Origin: Candidatus Berkiella aquae
Lineage (GTDB): Bacteria > Pseudomonadota > Gammaproteobacteria > Berkiellales > Berkiellaceae
DNA length: 64,000 bases
NCBI RefSeq assembly: GCF_001431295.2
Contig: NZ_LKAJ02000001.1
Location: 1,674,001 to 1,738,000 of the forward strand
Direction of reading: 5' to 3'
The position numbers and the translations under genes were made by a program. The notes below the pieces were generated by a model. That model was not told the origin of the DNA, did no database searches, and saw only the letters and a program-made list of their open reading frames with translations. Positions 54,389-62,503 of the stretch are shown piece by piece; within the stretch, counting starts at the first letter, position 1; each line of letters starts with the position of its first letter.

Positions 54389-57300
54389 TTACATACCCAC
54401 TTTAGGCGTACTGTTCTCAGTAGTGGGTACCTTGAATTCCCCTCGCACATAACGATTAGGGTATTTAGCTAATAACGCCATATCTAGCGCGGCTTGTGTT
54501 GTCGATCTTTCAGGCTCTTTTGTTGTGATTTTAAATTCCGTGCCCGGCTTTGCGGTAGCAACAGCTAATTTACATACTTGCTCAATGGTTTGTTGCTTTT
54601 CATCGGGAGGTTGATTTTTATCGATGCTATAAGTTATTCCGTTTGAATTTAGATCCGCTTCAGCATGCACTTGTGTTATTTTGGCATTTGCAGATTTATC
54701 CACTGTACTATACATGTTGATTGTTAAATGATGCGACCCTGAGTTTGATTTGTTAGGATCATCAAGTAATTGAAAGTCCTTAATGCCAAAATGTGATAAT
54801 TGATTCATCTCTTTAAACGAAGTTAATTGTTCATACAACACCCGGCTAGGTAGTTGTGGTACGTTCATAATAACCGTAGGCTTTGCTGTCTCCATGGGCG
54901 CATGTAAAATTGTCTGACCTTTAAAATGTGAAACAAATGGTTGTGGCCGTGGACTTTGTGGTCTGGCTGGCTTCTCTTGTGTTGGTCGAGAGTCTATTTC
55001 TGCTGAGGCATTTCGATATGATTTCAATGCTGATTTGGCTTTTACAACATCTTCCGGTTTTGCTTTTAGTGAATCAATCCCTTTTTGTAGACCAGCCATT
55101 GCTTGAACAGGTCTAATATCTAATGTATCTGTTGCAACATCTTTAGCCGCCACTTGCTGCGCACCTGGCCTCATGTTGTCGCCACAAATATCATTGCCAG
55201 GTCCTTGTAAGTAGCCTTTCTCATAGGAATTGAGCTCTGCTCTTTTAATACTCTCCGCCTCTTTATATTTCGGAATTCTACCCAATTTTACATGCATATA
55301 GGTTTTAGCTTTGAACTTTTCTTCTGCTGTATTGGTGCGATCTTTTCCACTTTTACACGTTTTATGAAAAGTGAAATCATTATAAACACTCAACAACTGA
55401 ATATAACTTTGAATTTCATAATTTCGTTTATTCGTTTCTTTTATATCTTTGCCTGACAATAGTGTCTTGGTAATGCCAATTTTGGAGTCATAGCCTAATT
55501 CTGCCAATCGGGTGAACTCAATTAAAGCTCGAAGATGATCAACAACTTTCTTTTGCTCTGGATCATTGATTAGTTCCATCACACTTAGCTTTGCATTAAG
55601 GTTTTCATAGTTTTGTTCGCAATGGCTTGCTCTTCTTTTTGCTAGATCAACATGAATATGTCTTGTGTTTACTTCCAGTGCTCTTGCTTCTTTCATTAAA
55701 GATTTTCTAAACTCTCTGTACTCATTAAACTGAGCAGATAGTTTATCGAAATCTTCATTTTCAGCTTCTGACAAACCGCTTTCTAAACGTTTTGTATTTA
55801 AGCTAACAAGTTTATTATGTTCTTCTGGTAGTAACTCTTTTCTCTCAATTTGCTCATATAATTCTTTAAGTCGTGCTTTATTTGCATTTATTTTCTCTTT
55901 TTCATTGTTAGTAAATTCAGGCATACCCTTGAGAAAATTGTGAAACCGCGCCGATTCCTTCTGTGCTAATAAGTTTTGCACACTTCTATCTAAAATGAGA
56001 TTATATGCTTTTTTATTAGTAGCGTTTTCAATTTTAAAGCCACGAGCTAAATTAGCACCATAATTATGATATATTCCATTGAACGTTATTTCCTTAGTTG
56101 TGCCATCAGGTAATTTGATGTTAAATGTTCGCCCATCATAATGATTTATAGCGGCTCTAATGGCTGAAAATTGTGTTGCATCCGGATTATTCGTATCCTT
56201 CCTATCGACCACTTTATGAATAGGTGATAACAAAGTAAGCATTTCATAATTAATGACTAAAGGGTTACCATCTTTTCCTTTTTGTATAAGCTCAGCGGCA
56301 AGTTGTGGCAAAATATCTTCTACAACATTTCTTCTTGCTACTTCAATTGCCAATATCCGGGTAAATTCACCTTTGCTAATAAGTTCATGAGGTATAATCG
56401 ATGCGGAACGATATCCCTCATCTTGATGGATACGATTTATTTCTCCATCAGTATTTGAATAAATTTCGTTTGTTGACTTCACCCAATTAGCAACGCCTAC
56501 TTCATCTTTCTTTGCGCTAGAAATGGTTTTATCTTTCTTAACAGGCGTAGAGGTATTGACTTCAATATACTGGCTGTCCAGCTTGCGTACAGTGACTCGC
56601 TCTGGTCTTCTTTGAGACATCATATTTCTTTCTTTATTGTAAAGATCTGCTTTTATTTGTTCAGGTGATTTATCTTCTTGCTTTAGTGTTTCTGTAAGCA
56701 ATGTCATTAATACAGCCATATGCGCTAGCGCTTTTTCGTGTTTTGTATCAAACTCTTCTTTAACACGAGGATCATATTTATTCAATTCACCTAATATAAG
56801 ATGATCTAGATGACAATCTTTCTCTAGTTGATCAACAAAATAGCGTCTTTGGGCTTCTAATTCAGGTATTTTAGATTGTAACACAGGGTTTTCTTTTGCC
56901 AGAGCAATCGCCGCATCCATTTTTAAATTAACTCTATCTAAATAATCTTCGGTTTTGGGGCCACCATAAGCATTCTTTTTCTTTAATCTAAATTCGACAT
57001 CAGATGCTGGTGGCGTATTTTTAAGCGTTAAAGTTAAAATACCGTATTTATCATCTTTGTTATCCACTTTTAATTCATTTAGCATTGGATGGTTTGGATG
57101 ATTGCTTTTTAATTTGTCAAGAAATTCCTGAGTGCTGCTAAAGTCTTTAGTATATAAAGTTTTAACAATAATTTTAATTAGTTCTTCTTTTAGTTGCTCT
57201 TCTTTTGAAAGTCTGCTCAAGCGATGTGTTCCCACACTGCTTATCGCTGAAGATTTTTTGTTCAAAGGATTCTTGCTCATTGCATTTTTTCTGTCTCTGT

Positions 57301-58318
57301 TGGCAATGATGCTATGGATTGCTCCATCTTTTTTAACATTAAATTTACGCTCGCTCCCGACTTGATTTACATTGTGGTATTCTTCAAGCAGATAAGCTTG
57401 TAGTTCATTTCTATATTGTTGATATTGTTCTTTGCTGATTTCTTGGTTTGCACATTTTTTCTCCAAATACTTTTTTACTTGATCAAAATTGATTGGTTCA
57501 TTTTCAAATATAATCCCATCTTGCGCTAACCTTCTGAGAATTCTTTTTTTGTCAATATCAGAAAATTTGTTCTCTGCAAATCTTTCTAATCCTATTTGCG
57601 AGTCTGCCTCGCTAAAAACGACCTTTAAAAAATTAAATCCATGCTTTACCGATCCTGCAAAATTTCGCAGCACATCTGCGCCTTCTGATTCTGGCTTGAT
57701 ATATAATGATGTCTCATTCCCAGACTCACATAAACCAAAACAGGATGTTTTGAATTTCCAAGGCAAAGGAACTGAAGAAAATTTAGCATCAATTCCATAA
57801 TGACCATCTTCAGGATATTTCAATTTTTTATTAAAATGTGAAGAACTTCTACTATAGGTTGGATTTTTATCAGTTCTATCAAGCGCGTTTCGTAGGGCAT
57901 TAACCGGAGAATACAAGGCACCTAACGCTATTTTTTCAGAAGTCTCTAAACTTCGTATCAAACTACTTTTCGCGGCGATCGCAGAAAATAAATTATCGCG
58001 TTCACTTCTAAAATAGATATAAAGTTGTTCTGTTATCTTAGGATCGTCGAATGAAAGCGTAAAGGTACCTTTTCCAAAAGGCTTCCCTTCATCAAAGCTA
58101 GATTTAATTAAATACCATTGTAGATACGCCATATTTTCGGCGCGCGCTTGTGGCCTTAAATCTTCTTGCGTAAGCGAATTGGTTTGCAGGCGGTTTAAAA
58201 ATTCTTTGCCTTTTTGCGCATATTCAAGCGCATCCGCCGCCGTAACCACCGTGCCGTCTCGTTTTTTGTTATGGGTGCAATGCTCATTCACATAGTTATA
58301 GAACTCAACGTTCAGCAT
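54389..58318 (-). CDS. Large effector-like protein with a phosphoinositide-phosphatase motif
   Basis: The 1309-residue protein contains TFHKTCKSGKDRTNTAEEKF at about residues 981-1000. CKSGKDRT is the CX5R active-site signature of bacterial phosphoinositide phosphatases SopB/IpgD and Legionella SidF, with the catalytic Cys, P-loop Lys/Asp and Arg all present. The N-terminal 950 residues are mostly helical and charged; no other domain is recognised. The C-terminus (after about 1100) has a Pro-rich linker (EKPARPQSPRPQPF) and a small alpha-beta domain. No signal peptide is visible. By analogy it would alter host membrane lipids; substrate and delivery are unproven. Confidence 0.72.
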   Translation of the reverse strand: MLNVEFYNYVNEHCTHNKKRDGTVVTAADALEYAQKGKEFLNRLQTNSLTQEDLRPQARAENMAYLQWYLIKSSFDEGKPFGKGTFTLSFDDPKITEQLYIYFRSERDNLFSAIAAKSSLIRSLETSEKIALGALYSPVNALRNALDRTDKNPTYSRSSSHFNKKLKYPEDGHYGIDAKFSSVPLPWKFKTSCFGLCESGNETSLYIKPESEGADVLRNFAGSVKHGFNFLKVVFSEADSQIGLERFAENKFSDIDKKRILRRLAQDGIIFENEPINFDQVKKYLEKKCANQEISKEQYQQYRNELQAYLLEEYHNVNQVGSERKFNVKKDGAIHSIIANRDRKNAMSKNPLNKKSSAISSVGTHRLSRLSKEEQLKEELIKIIVKTLYTKDFSSTQEFLDKLKSNHPNHPMLNELKVDNKDDKYGILTLTLKNTPPASDVEFRLKKKNAYGGPKTEDYLDRVNLKMDAAIALAKENPVLQSKIPELEAQRRYFVDQLEKDCHLDHLILGELNKYDPRVKEEFDTKHEKALAHMAVLMTLLTETLKQEDKSPEQIKADLYNKERNMMSQRRPERVTVRKLDSQYIEVNTSTPVKKDKTISSAKKDEVGVANWVKSTNEIYSNTDGEINRIHQDEGYRSASIIPHELISKGEFTRILAIEVARRNVVEDILPQLAAELIQKGKDGNPLVINYEMLTLLSPIHKVVDRKDTNNPDATQFSAIRAAINHYDGRTFNIKLPDGTTKEITFNGIYHNYGANLARGFKIENATNKKAYNLILDRSVQNLLAQKESARFHNFLKGMPEFTNNEKEKINANKARLKELYEQIERKELLPEEHNKLVSLNTKRLESGLSEAENEDFDKLSAQFNEYREFRKSLMKEARALEVNTRHIHVDLAKRRASHCEQNYENLNAKLSVMELINDPEQKKVVDHLRALIEFTRLAELGYDSKIGITKTLLSGKDIKETNKRNYEIQSYIQLLSVYNDFTFHKTCKSGKDRTNTAEEKFKAKTYMHVKLGRIPKYKEAESIKRAELNSYEKGYLQGPGNDICGDNMRPGAQQVAAKDVATDTLDIRPVQAMAGLQKGIDSLKAKPEDVVKAKSALKSYRNASAEIDSRPTQEKPARPQSPRPQPFVSHFKGQTILHAPMETAKPTVIMNVPQLPSRVLYEQLTSFKEMNQLSHFGIKDFQLLDDPNKSNSGSHHLTINMYSTVDKSANAKITQVHAEADLNSNGITYSIDKNQPPDEKQQTIEQVCKLAVATAKPGTEFKITTKEPERSTTQAALDMALLAKYPNRYVRGEFKVPTTENSTPKVGM

Positions 58319-58399
58319 CCACCCTCCTGCAGAGCGATTATTTCAAGTCATTATCCTTATTATTGTATAGCAATTAAGTTATTTTGTTTACTTGCAATA

Positions 58400-58575
58400 T
58401 ATCGAGTCTGGAAGGTGTATCTACAAGTCGAGGGGTCGAATTTTTCCTGCGCCCCTACGGGGCTTGGTGTGGGGGGGGATTGACTCATAAACCCCACGTT
58501 GCGGCCCATTCGCTAGAGCGAATGTTCCTTACGCGGGGCTATTATCCTACGCGGCTACGCCGCTAATAAATAAAA
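58400..58575. repeat. GC-rich dispersed repeat segment
   Basis: The gap between two minus-strand genes holds palindromic GC-rich DNA: CGCCCCTACGGGGC (58450s), CATTCGCTAGAGCGAATG (about 58508-58525), ACGCGGGGC and CGGCGTAGC-type motif in CGCGGCTACGCCGC (about 58550). It contrasts with the AT-rich surroundings and shares GGCTACGCC with the repeat cluster at 42100. Confidence 0.55.
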
Positions 58576-58585
58576 ATCAACACCC

Positions 58586-59230
58586 CTAACGCACCAATCG
58601 TATCGTTTGTTTTTTCTCATTCGACAACAATAATTCACTATTACTCTTCAATTTAGCCTGAGTCATGGTTGGCAGTAATGATAAGAAATGCGTTTCCAGT
58701 TTCATTAAATCATTTTCCGCGCAAGCCATTCTGGTTGAATATAATGAATCTTTGATAGCCAATTTCTCATCTTCTAGTTGATAGCTACCACCAAAACGAT
58801 TACAACCTGAAGAACCTGATAATTTTCCATCTTTATCAAAGCGAATAGTTAGTTTGGCATTTTTAATAGAGAAATTTTCGATTTCTTCCACTTGCCATTC
58901 TTGTTCAAGAATCCCCATTTGCATCTGATGACAAAGTGGCATTGCTTTTCCGGCCACTTCGATAGTCGCTTGCGTTCCTTTGTTCCAAAACATAATAGAA
59001 GGTCTTATTCCTTCAGGGGTTTCATATTTTGCGCCAGAACCTGACATCACCGCGACCAATTCATGTTTAACGCCATGGATCATGAGCGATAACTCTTTCT
59101 CACCCTGAAAAATGGCTGTTACCTCCGTCTTACCACAAAGAAAATGCGCCTGTGTACCAGCAGCCATTGCGCCGAAAGCAAGACTCCCACCTAAAAGACA
59201 GCCCAAGAATAGTGTTCTCTTCCCTAACAT
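58586..59230 (-). CDS. Exported MliC-like plus META-domain protein
   Basis: The 214-residue protein has a signal peptide (cleavage near AMA-AG, about residue 24). Residues 28-100 resemble the lysozyme inhibitor MliC (FLCGKTEVTAIF, a conserved Cys pair FLCG and LCHQ). Residues 112-214 form a META/HslJ domain (WQVEEI, LSGSSGCNRFGGSY and TRMACAENDLMKLE). Fusion of both occurs in some proteobacteria. It probably protects peptidoglycan against host lysozyme. A cysteine at residue 11 lies too early for a convincing lipobox. Confidence 0.8.
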   Translation of the reverse strand: MLGKRTLFLGCLLGGSLAFGAMAAGTQAHFLCGKTEVTAIFQGEKELSLMIHGVKHELVAVMSGSGAKYETPEGIRPSIMFWNKGTQATIEVAGKAMPLCHQMQMGILEQEWQVEEIENFSIKNAKLTIRFDKDGKLSGSSGCNRFGGSYQLEDEKLAIKDSLYSTRMACAENDLMKLETHFLSLLPTMTQAKLKSNSELLLSNEKKQTIRLVR

Positions 59231-59328
59231 TGTTGCTCCTGCATCAAAATAAGTTGATTAACTTATAACTATAAATGGTTAACATTGCTATAATCTCACC
59301 TTTTTGGTTGCGGTGGGAGAGTGTCATC

Positions 59329-60174
59329 ATGTGGGCAGTTCTAGGTGGTTCTGGATTTGAAAAATTTGATAGTTTCCAGTTTATTGAAGAAATAGAGGTT
59401 ACTACCCCCTTTGGTAAGCCAAGTGCGCCTATTACTAAAGCCAAAGTGAATGATGTAACGGTATTATTCCTTTCTCGTCATGGTAAACATCATGAGTTCA
59501 CACCTTCCAATATCAATTATCGTGCTAATATTTTTGCATTAAAGCAATGTGGTGCAACTAAAATTCTATCGCTTTCTGCTGTAGGCAGCCTGCAAGCAGA
59601 ATTAAAACCTGGCGATTGTGTCATTCCAACCCAATATATTGATAGAACCAAATCATTACGTGGCCATACTTTTTGTATCGATGGTGCGGTCGGCCATGTT
59701 TCATTGGCTAACCCGGTTGATTTAGAACTCGTAAAACACGTTAAAGAATTCTTAACGGCAGAAAATTTTACGCTGCATTTTGATAAAACCTATATCTGCA
59801 TGGAAGGCCCAGCGTTTTCTACTAAAGCAGAATCTAAGATGTATCGCATGTTAGGAGCCGATATTATCGGCATGACCAATTATCCTGAATATGCATTAGC
59901 GCGCGAAGCGGGACTTTGCTACCTCCCACTGTCATTTGTGACCGATTATGATAGTTGGAATGATAGTCTTGAACACGTTACCTTGGAACAAGTTCTTGAA
60001 ATCATGCGCAATAATAACCATAAAGCATTTAATTTAATGCAGCAGTTATTACCACAAACGCAAATGCTATTCCCTGAAGGATGCAGTGAACAAGGTCTTA
60101 AAACCGGTTTAATGACGCCTATTGAGAGCCTATCACCTACTGTACAAGCGTGGATGAAAGTTGTATGCAAATAA
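59329..60174 (+). CDS. mtnP: S-methyl-5'-thioadenosine phosphorylase
   Basis: The 281-residue enzyme has nucleoside-phosphorylase motifs: GGSGFEKF near residue 7, FLSRHGKHHEFTPSNINYRAN near 46, and EGPAFSTKAESKMYRMLGAD near 161. It splits methylthioadenosine into adenine and methylthioribose-1-phosphate. I start at ATG 59329, after GGGAGAG, since the upstream in-frame ATG adds an untypical 18 residues. The 3' end overlaps the mtnA start by 10 bases. It is first in the methionine-salvage operon. Confidence 0.88.
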   Translation: MWAVLGGSGFEKFDSFQFIEEIEVTTPFGKPSAPITKAKVNDVTVLFLSRHGKHHEFTPSNINYRANIFALKQCGATKILSLSAVGSLQAELKPGDCVIPTQYIDRTKSLRGHTFCIDGAVGHVSLANPVDLELVKHVKEFLTAENFTLHFDKTYICMEGPAFSTKAESKMYRMLGADIIGMTNYPEYALAREAGLCYLPLSFVTDYDSWNDSLEHVTLEQVLEIMRNNNHKAFNLMQQLLPQTQMLFPEGCSEQGLKTGLMTPIESLSPTVQAWMKVVCK

Positions 60175-61172
60175 ATTTAGAATCTTTAGCACTTCGCTAT
60201 CAAAATGGTGAAGTCTTTGTACTCGATCAGCAATTACTGCCTTTAGAAGAAAAATGGCTTGCTTGCCACACGATTGATGACATGTGTGACATGATCAAAG
60301 CATTAAAAGTACGTGGCGCTCCTTTAATTGGGATAGCGGCTGTTTTCTCTCTCATGCAATTTGTTGAACAAGGTGCAACTGTCGCAGAAGTAAAAGCAGC
60401 AGCCATAAAACTAGTGGCGACGCGCCCAACGGCGGTCAATCTCAAAAATTACATGGATACAATTTTACAACAATTAACCACCGATCCTGATGTTGTCTTA
60501 CAAATCGGTCAAGCGTTGTTCCATGAAGATGTTGAGTTATGTGAAAATATTGCAAATCATGGTGCAAATCTTATTTCAGGTGATGCAACCATCATGACTT
60601 ATTGTAATACAGGCAGCTTAGCAACCGCTGGCGTTGGGACTGCTTTGGGGGTGATAAAGCGTGCTTATTTACAACAGAATGTGAAACATGTTTACGCTTG
60701 TGAGACTCGACCTTTACTGCAAGGTGGACGTTTAACCGCTTGGGAACTATCCAAAGCCAATATTCCCCATACCTTAATTTGTGACAACATGGCCGCGATG
60801 GTGATGGCACAAGGTAAAATCAATGGCATTTTAGTGGGAGCCGATCGCATTGCCAAAAATGGTGATACGGCCAATAAAATTGGTACTTATAGTTTAGCGG
60901 TATTAGCCAAGCATCATGGGATCCCTTTTTATGTAGTTGCCCCTTACACCACACTTGATCCCAAATGTGCCAGCGGTAAAGAGATTGAAATTGAATTACG
61001 CAATGCGGATGAGGTCAAAGGCGCCTTAGGCAAAATCACCTGGGCACCCACACAAAGCGAGGTTTACAATCCTTCTTTTGATGTGACCCCTGCTGAACTT
61101 ATTAGTGGTTTTATTCTGGATGTTGGCGTATTTGCGCCCAAATACTTATCAGAATGTGGTGCGTTATGCTAA
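60165..61172 (+). CDS. mtnA: Methylthioribose-1-phosphate isomerase
   Basis: The 335-residue product matches the eIF2B-like MtnA family: KVRGAPLIGIAAVFSL near residue 47, YCNTGSLATAGVGTALG near 146 (catalytic Cys), CETRPLLQGGRLTAWEL near 178 and LVGADRIAKNGDTANKIGTY near 226 (catalytic Asp). It turns methylthioribose-1-phosphate into methylthioribulose-1-phosphate. Its start lies inside mtnP and its end overlaps mtnB by 7 bases. Confidence 0.92.
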   Translation: MQINLESLALRYQNGEVFVLDQQLLPLEEKWLACHTIDDMCDMIKALKVRGAPLIGIAAVFSLMQFVEQGATVAEVKAAAIKLVATRPTAVNLKNYMDTILQQLTTDPDVVLQIGQALFHEDVELCENIANHGANLISGDATIMTYCNTGSLATAGVGTALGVIKRAYLQQNVKHVYACETRPLLQGGRLTAWELSKANIPHTLICDNMAAMVMAQGKINGILVGADRIAKNGDTANKIGTYSLAVLAKHHGIPFYVVAPYTTLDPKCASGKEIEIELRNADEVKGALGKITWAPTQSEVYNPSFDVTPAELISGFILDVGVFAPKYLSECGALC

Positions 61173-61765
61173 GTGAATTACTGGCAACCTGTGATTACAT
61201 TGCTAAACGCAATCTCTGCCCAGCAACGGGCGGCAATTTTTCGATTCGCCAATCCGGCGACAAAATGCTTATGAGTGCTTCTGGTAAAGATAAAGCAAAC
61301 TTAAAAGCCAGTGATTTTGTAGTGTGCAACTTTCAAGCGCAATGGTTAGAAGGTGAAGGCAAACCCAGTGCAGAAGCTGCATTGCACGGCATGATTTATC
61401 GACTATCACCCCAAACACAATGTGTTCTTCATACCCACTCTATCCCAGTAACCGTGCTTTCTATGTTAGAAGCACATGAATCCGCGATTCGTTTTCATGG
61501 CTATGAAATGCAAAAAACGATAGCAGGTTTTCATTCACACGAAGAAACACTCAATTTATTTGTGTTTGATAATAATCAGCATATTCCCACGCTGGCTATA
61601 CAATTGATGGATAATTGGCAAGAAGCGCATTTAGCTTCAGGCTTAATTGTGCGAGGCCACGGCCTTTATAGCTGGGGAAATAGCGTTCATGAAGCTAAGC
61701 GTCATATGGAAGGCTTAGAATTTCTAGTCGAATGCGAACTCACTCGTAAGCGATATCAAAAATGA
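61166..61765 (+). CDS. mtnB: Methylthioribulose-1-phosphate dehydratase
   Basis: The 199-residue product is an AraD-like aldolase/dehydratase: NFSIRQSGDKMLMSASGKDK near residue 24, zinc-binding VLHTHSIPVTVLS near 90 and RGHGLYSWGNSVHEAKRHME near 167. It dehydrates methylthioribulose-1-phosphate. The ATG at 61166 overlaps the mtnA stop, and the stop overlaps the next start as ATGA, indicating coupled translation. Confidence 0.9.
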   Translation: MLSELLATCDYIAKRNLCPATGGNFSIRQSGDKMLMSASGKDKANLKASDFVVCNFQAQWLEGEGKPSAEAALHGMIYRLSPQTQCVLHTHSIPVTVLSMLEAHESAIRFHGYEMQKTIAGFHSHEETLNLFVFDNNQHIPTLAIQLMDNWQEAHLASGLIVRGHGLYSWGNSVHEAKRHMEGLEFLVECELTRKRYQK

Positions 61766-62439
61766 TTAAAGCAATAGTAACCGATATTGAAGGCACAACC
61801 ACTGATATTCATTTTGTTCATAAGGTACTGTTCCCGTACTCTCGTGAACGTATGGCAGAATATGTCACGGCAAATGAATATAATCCTATGATTGTGCCCA
61901 GCTTAAATGAAGTTCGCCAGCAATTAACGCCTACAGCAACTCTTGAAGATGTTATTCAGCAATTACTAAGCTGGATTGATCACGATGTTAAAATGGGTTC
62001 ATTAAAAGCGATCCAAGGTCATATTTGGCAAACAGGCTTTGAGCAAGGGCATTTCACAGGTCATGTTTACCCTGATGCTTATGAAAACTTGGTCAAATGG
62101 CATCAAGCAGGTATTGCGCTTTATATTTATTCTTCAGGCTCGGTTAAAGCGCAACAATTACTTTTTGGTCACAGTGATTTTGGTGATCTGCGTTATTTGT
62201 TTAAAGGTCATTTTGATACTGAAATAGGCGGCAAAAAAGAGGCCACTTCTTATCAAAATATCCTTGAAACGATTGGCTTAACAGGTAATGAAGTGCTTTT
62301 TTTATCTGATGTAGTTGCAGAATTAGATGCGGCAAAAGCGAATCATATAAACACGTATTTATTAAATCGAGATCATCAGATTATTGAACAAAATACGCAT
62401 CCAGAGTGTGATAGTTTCAGTAAAATTCAGGTTTTATAA
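61762..62439 (+). CDS. mtnC: Enolase-phosphatase E1
   Basis: The 225-residue HAD-family enzyme has AIVTDIEGTTTDIHFVHKVL at residues 4-23, SSGSVKAQQLLFG near 129 and FLSDVVAELDAA near 185, all typical of MtnC. It enolises and dephosphorylates to the acireductone. The start overlaps mtnB by four bases. The acireductone dioxygenase gene mtnD, the next step, is not in the window; a repeat-protein gene follows instead. Confidence 0.92.
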   Translation: MIKAIVTDIEGTTTDIHFVHKVLFPYSRERMAEYVTANEYNPMIVPSLNEVRQQLTPTATLEDVIQQLLSWIDHDVKMGSLKAIQGHIWQTGFEQGHFTGHVYPDAYENLVKWHQAGIALYIYSSGSVKAQQLLFGHSDFGDLRYLFKGHFDTEIGGKKEATSYQNILETIGLTGNEVLFLSDVVAELDAAKANHINTYLLNRDHQIIEQNTHPECDSFSKIQVL

Positions 62440-62469
62440 GTATTTTTCTTATTTTTAGAGGAGTTTTCA

Positions 62470-62492
62470 TGTGTTAAGCTAACACACTTTTT
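62470..62492 (+). terminator. Likely terminator of the mtn operon
   Basis: TGTGTTA (62470-62476), a 3-base loop and TAACACA (62480-62486) form a perfect 7-bp stem followed by CTTTTT. It lies 30 bases after the mtnC stop. Confidence 0.65.
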
Positions 62493-62503
62493 AAAGGTTA
62501 GCC

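Noticed and set aside
59244..59444. 66-codon minus-strand frame opposite the start of mtnP
   Set aside because: It overlaps the clear mtnP coding sequence and its promoter, and has no family resemblance.
60227..60874. Minus-strand frames within mtnA
   Set aside because: Shadows of a well-supported mtnA gene.
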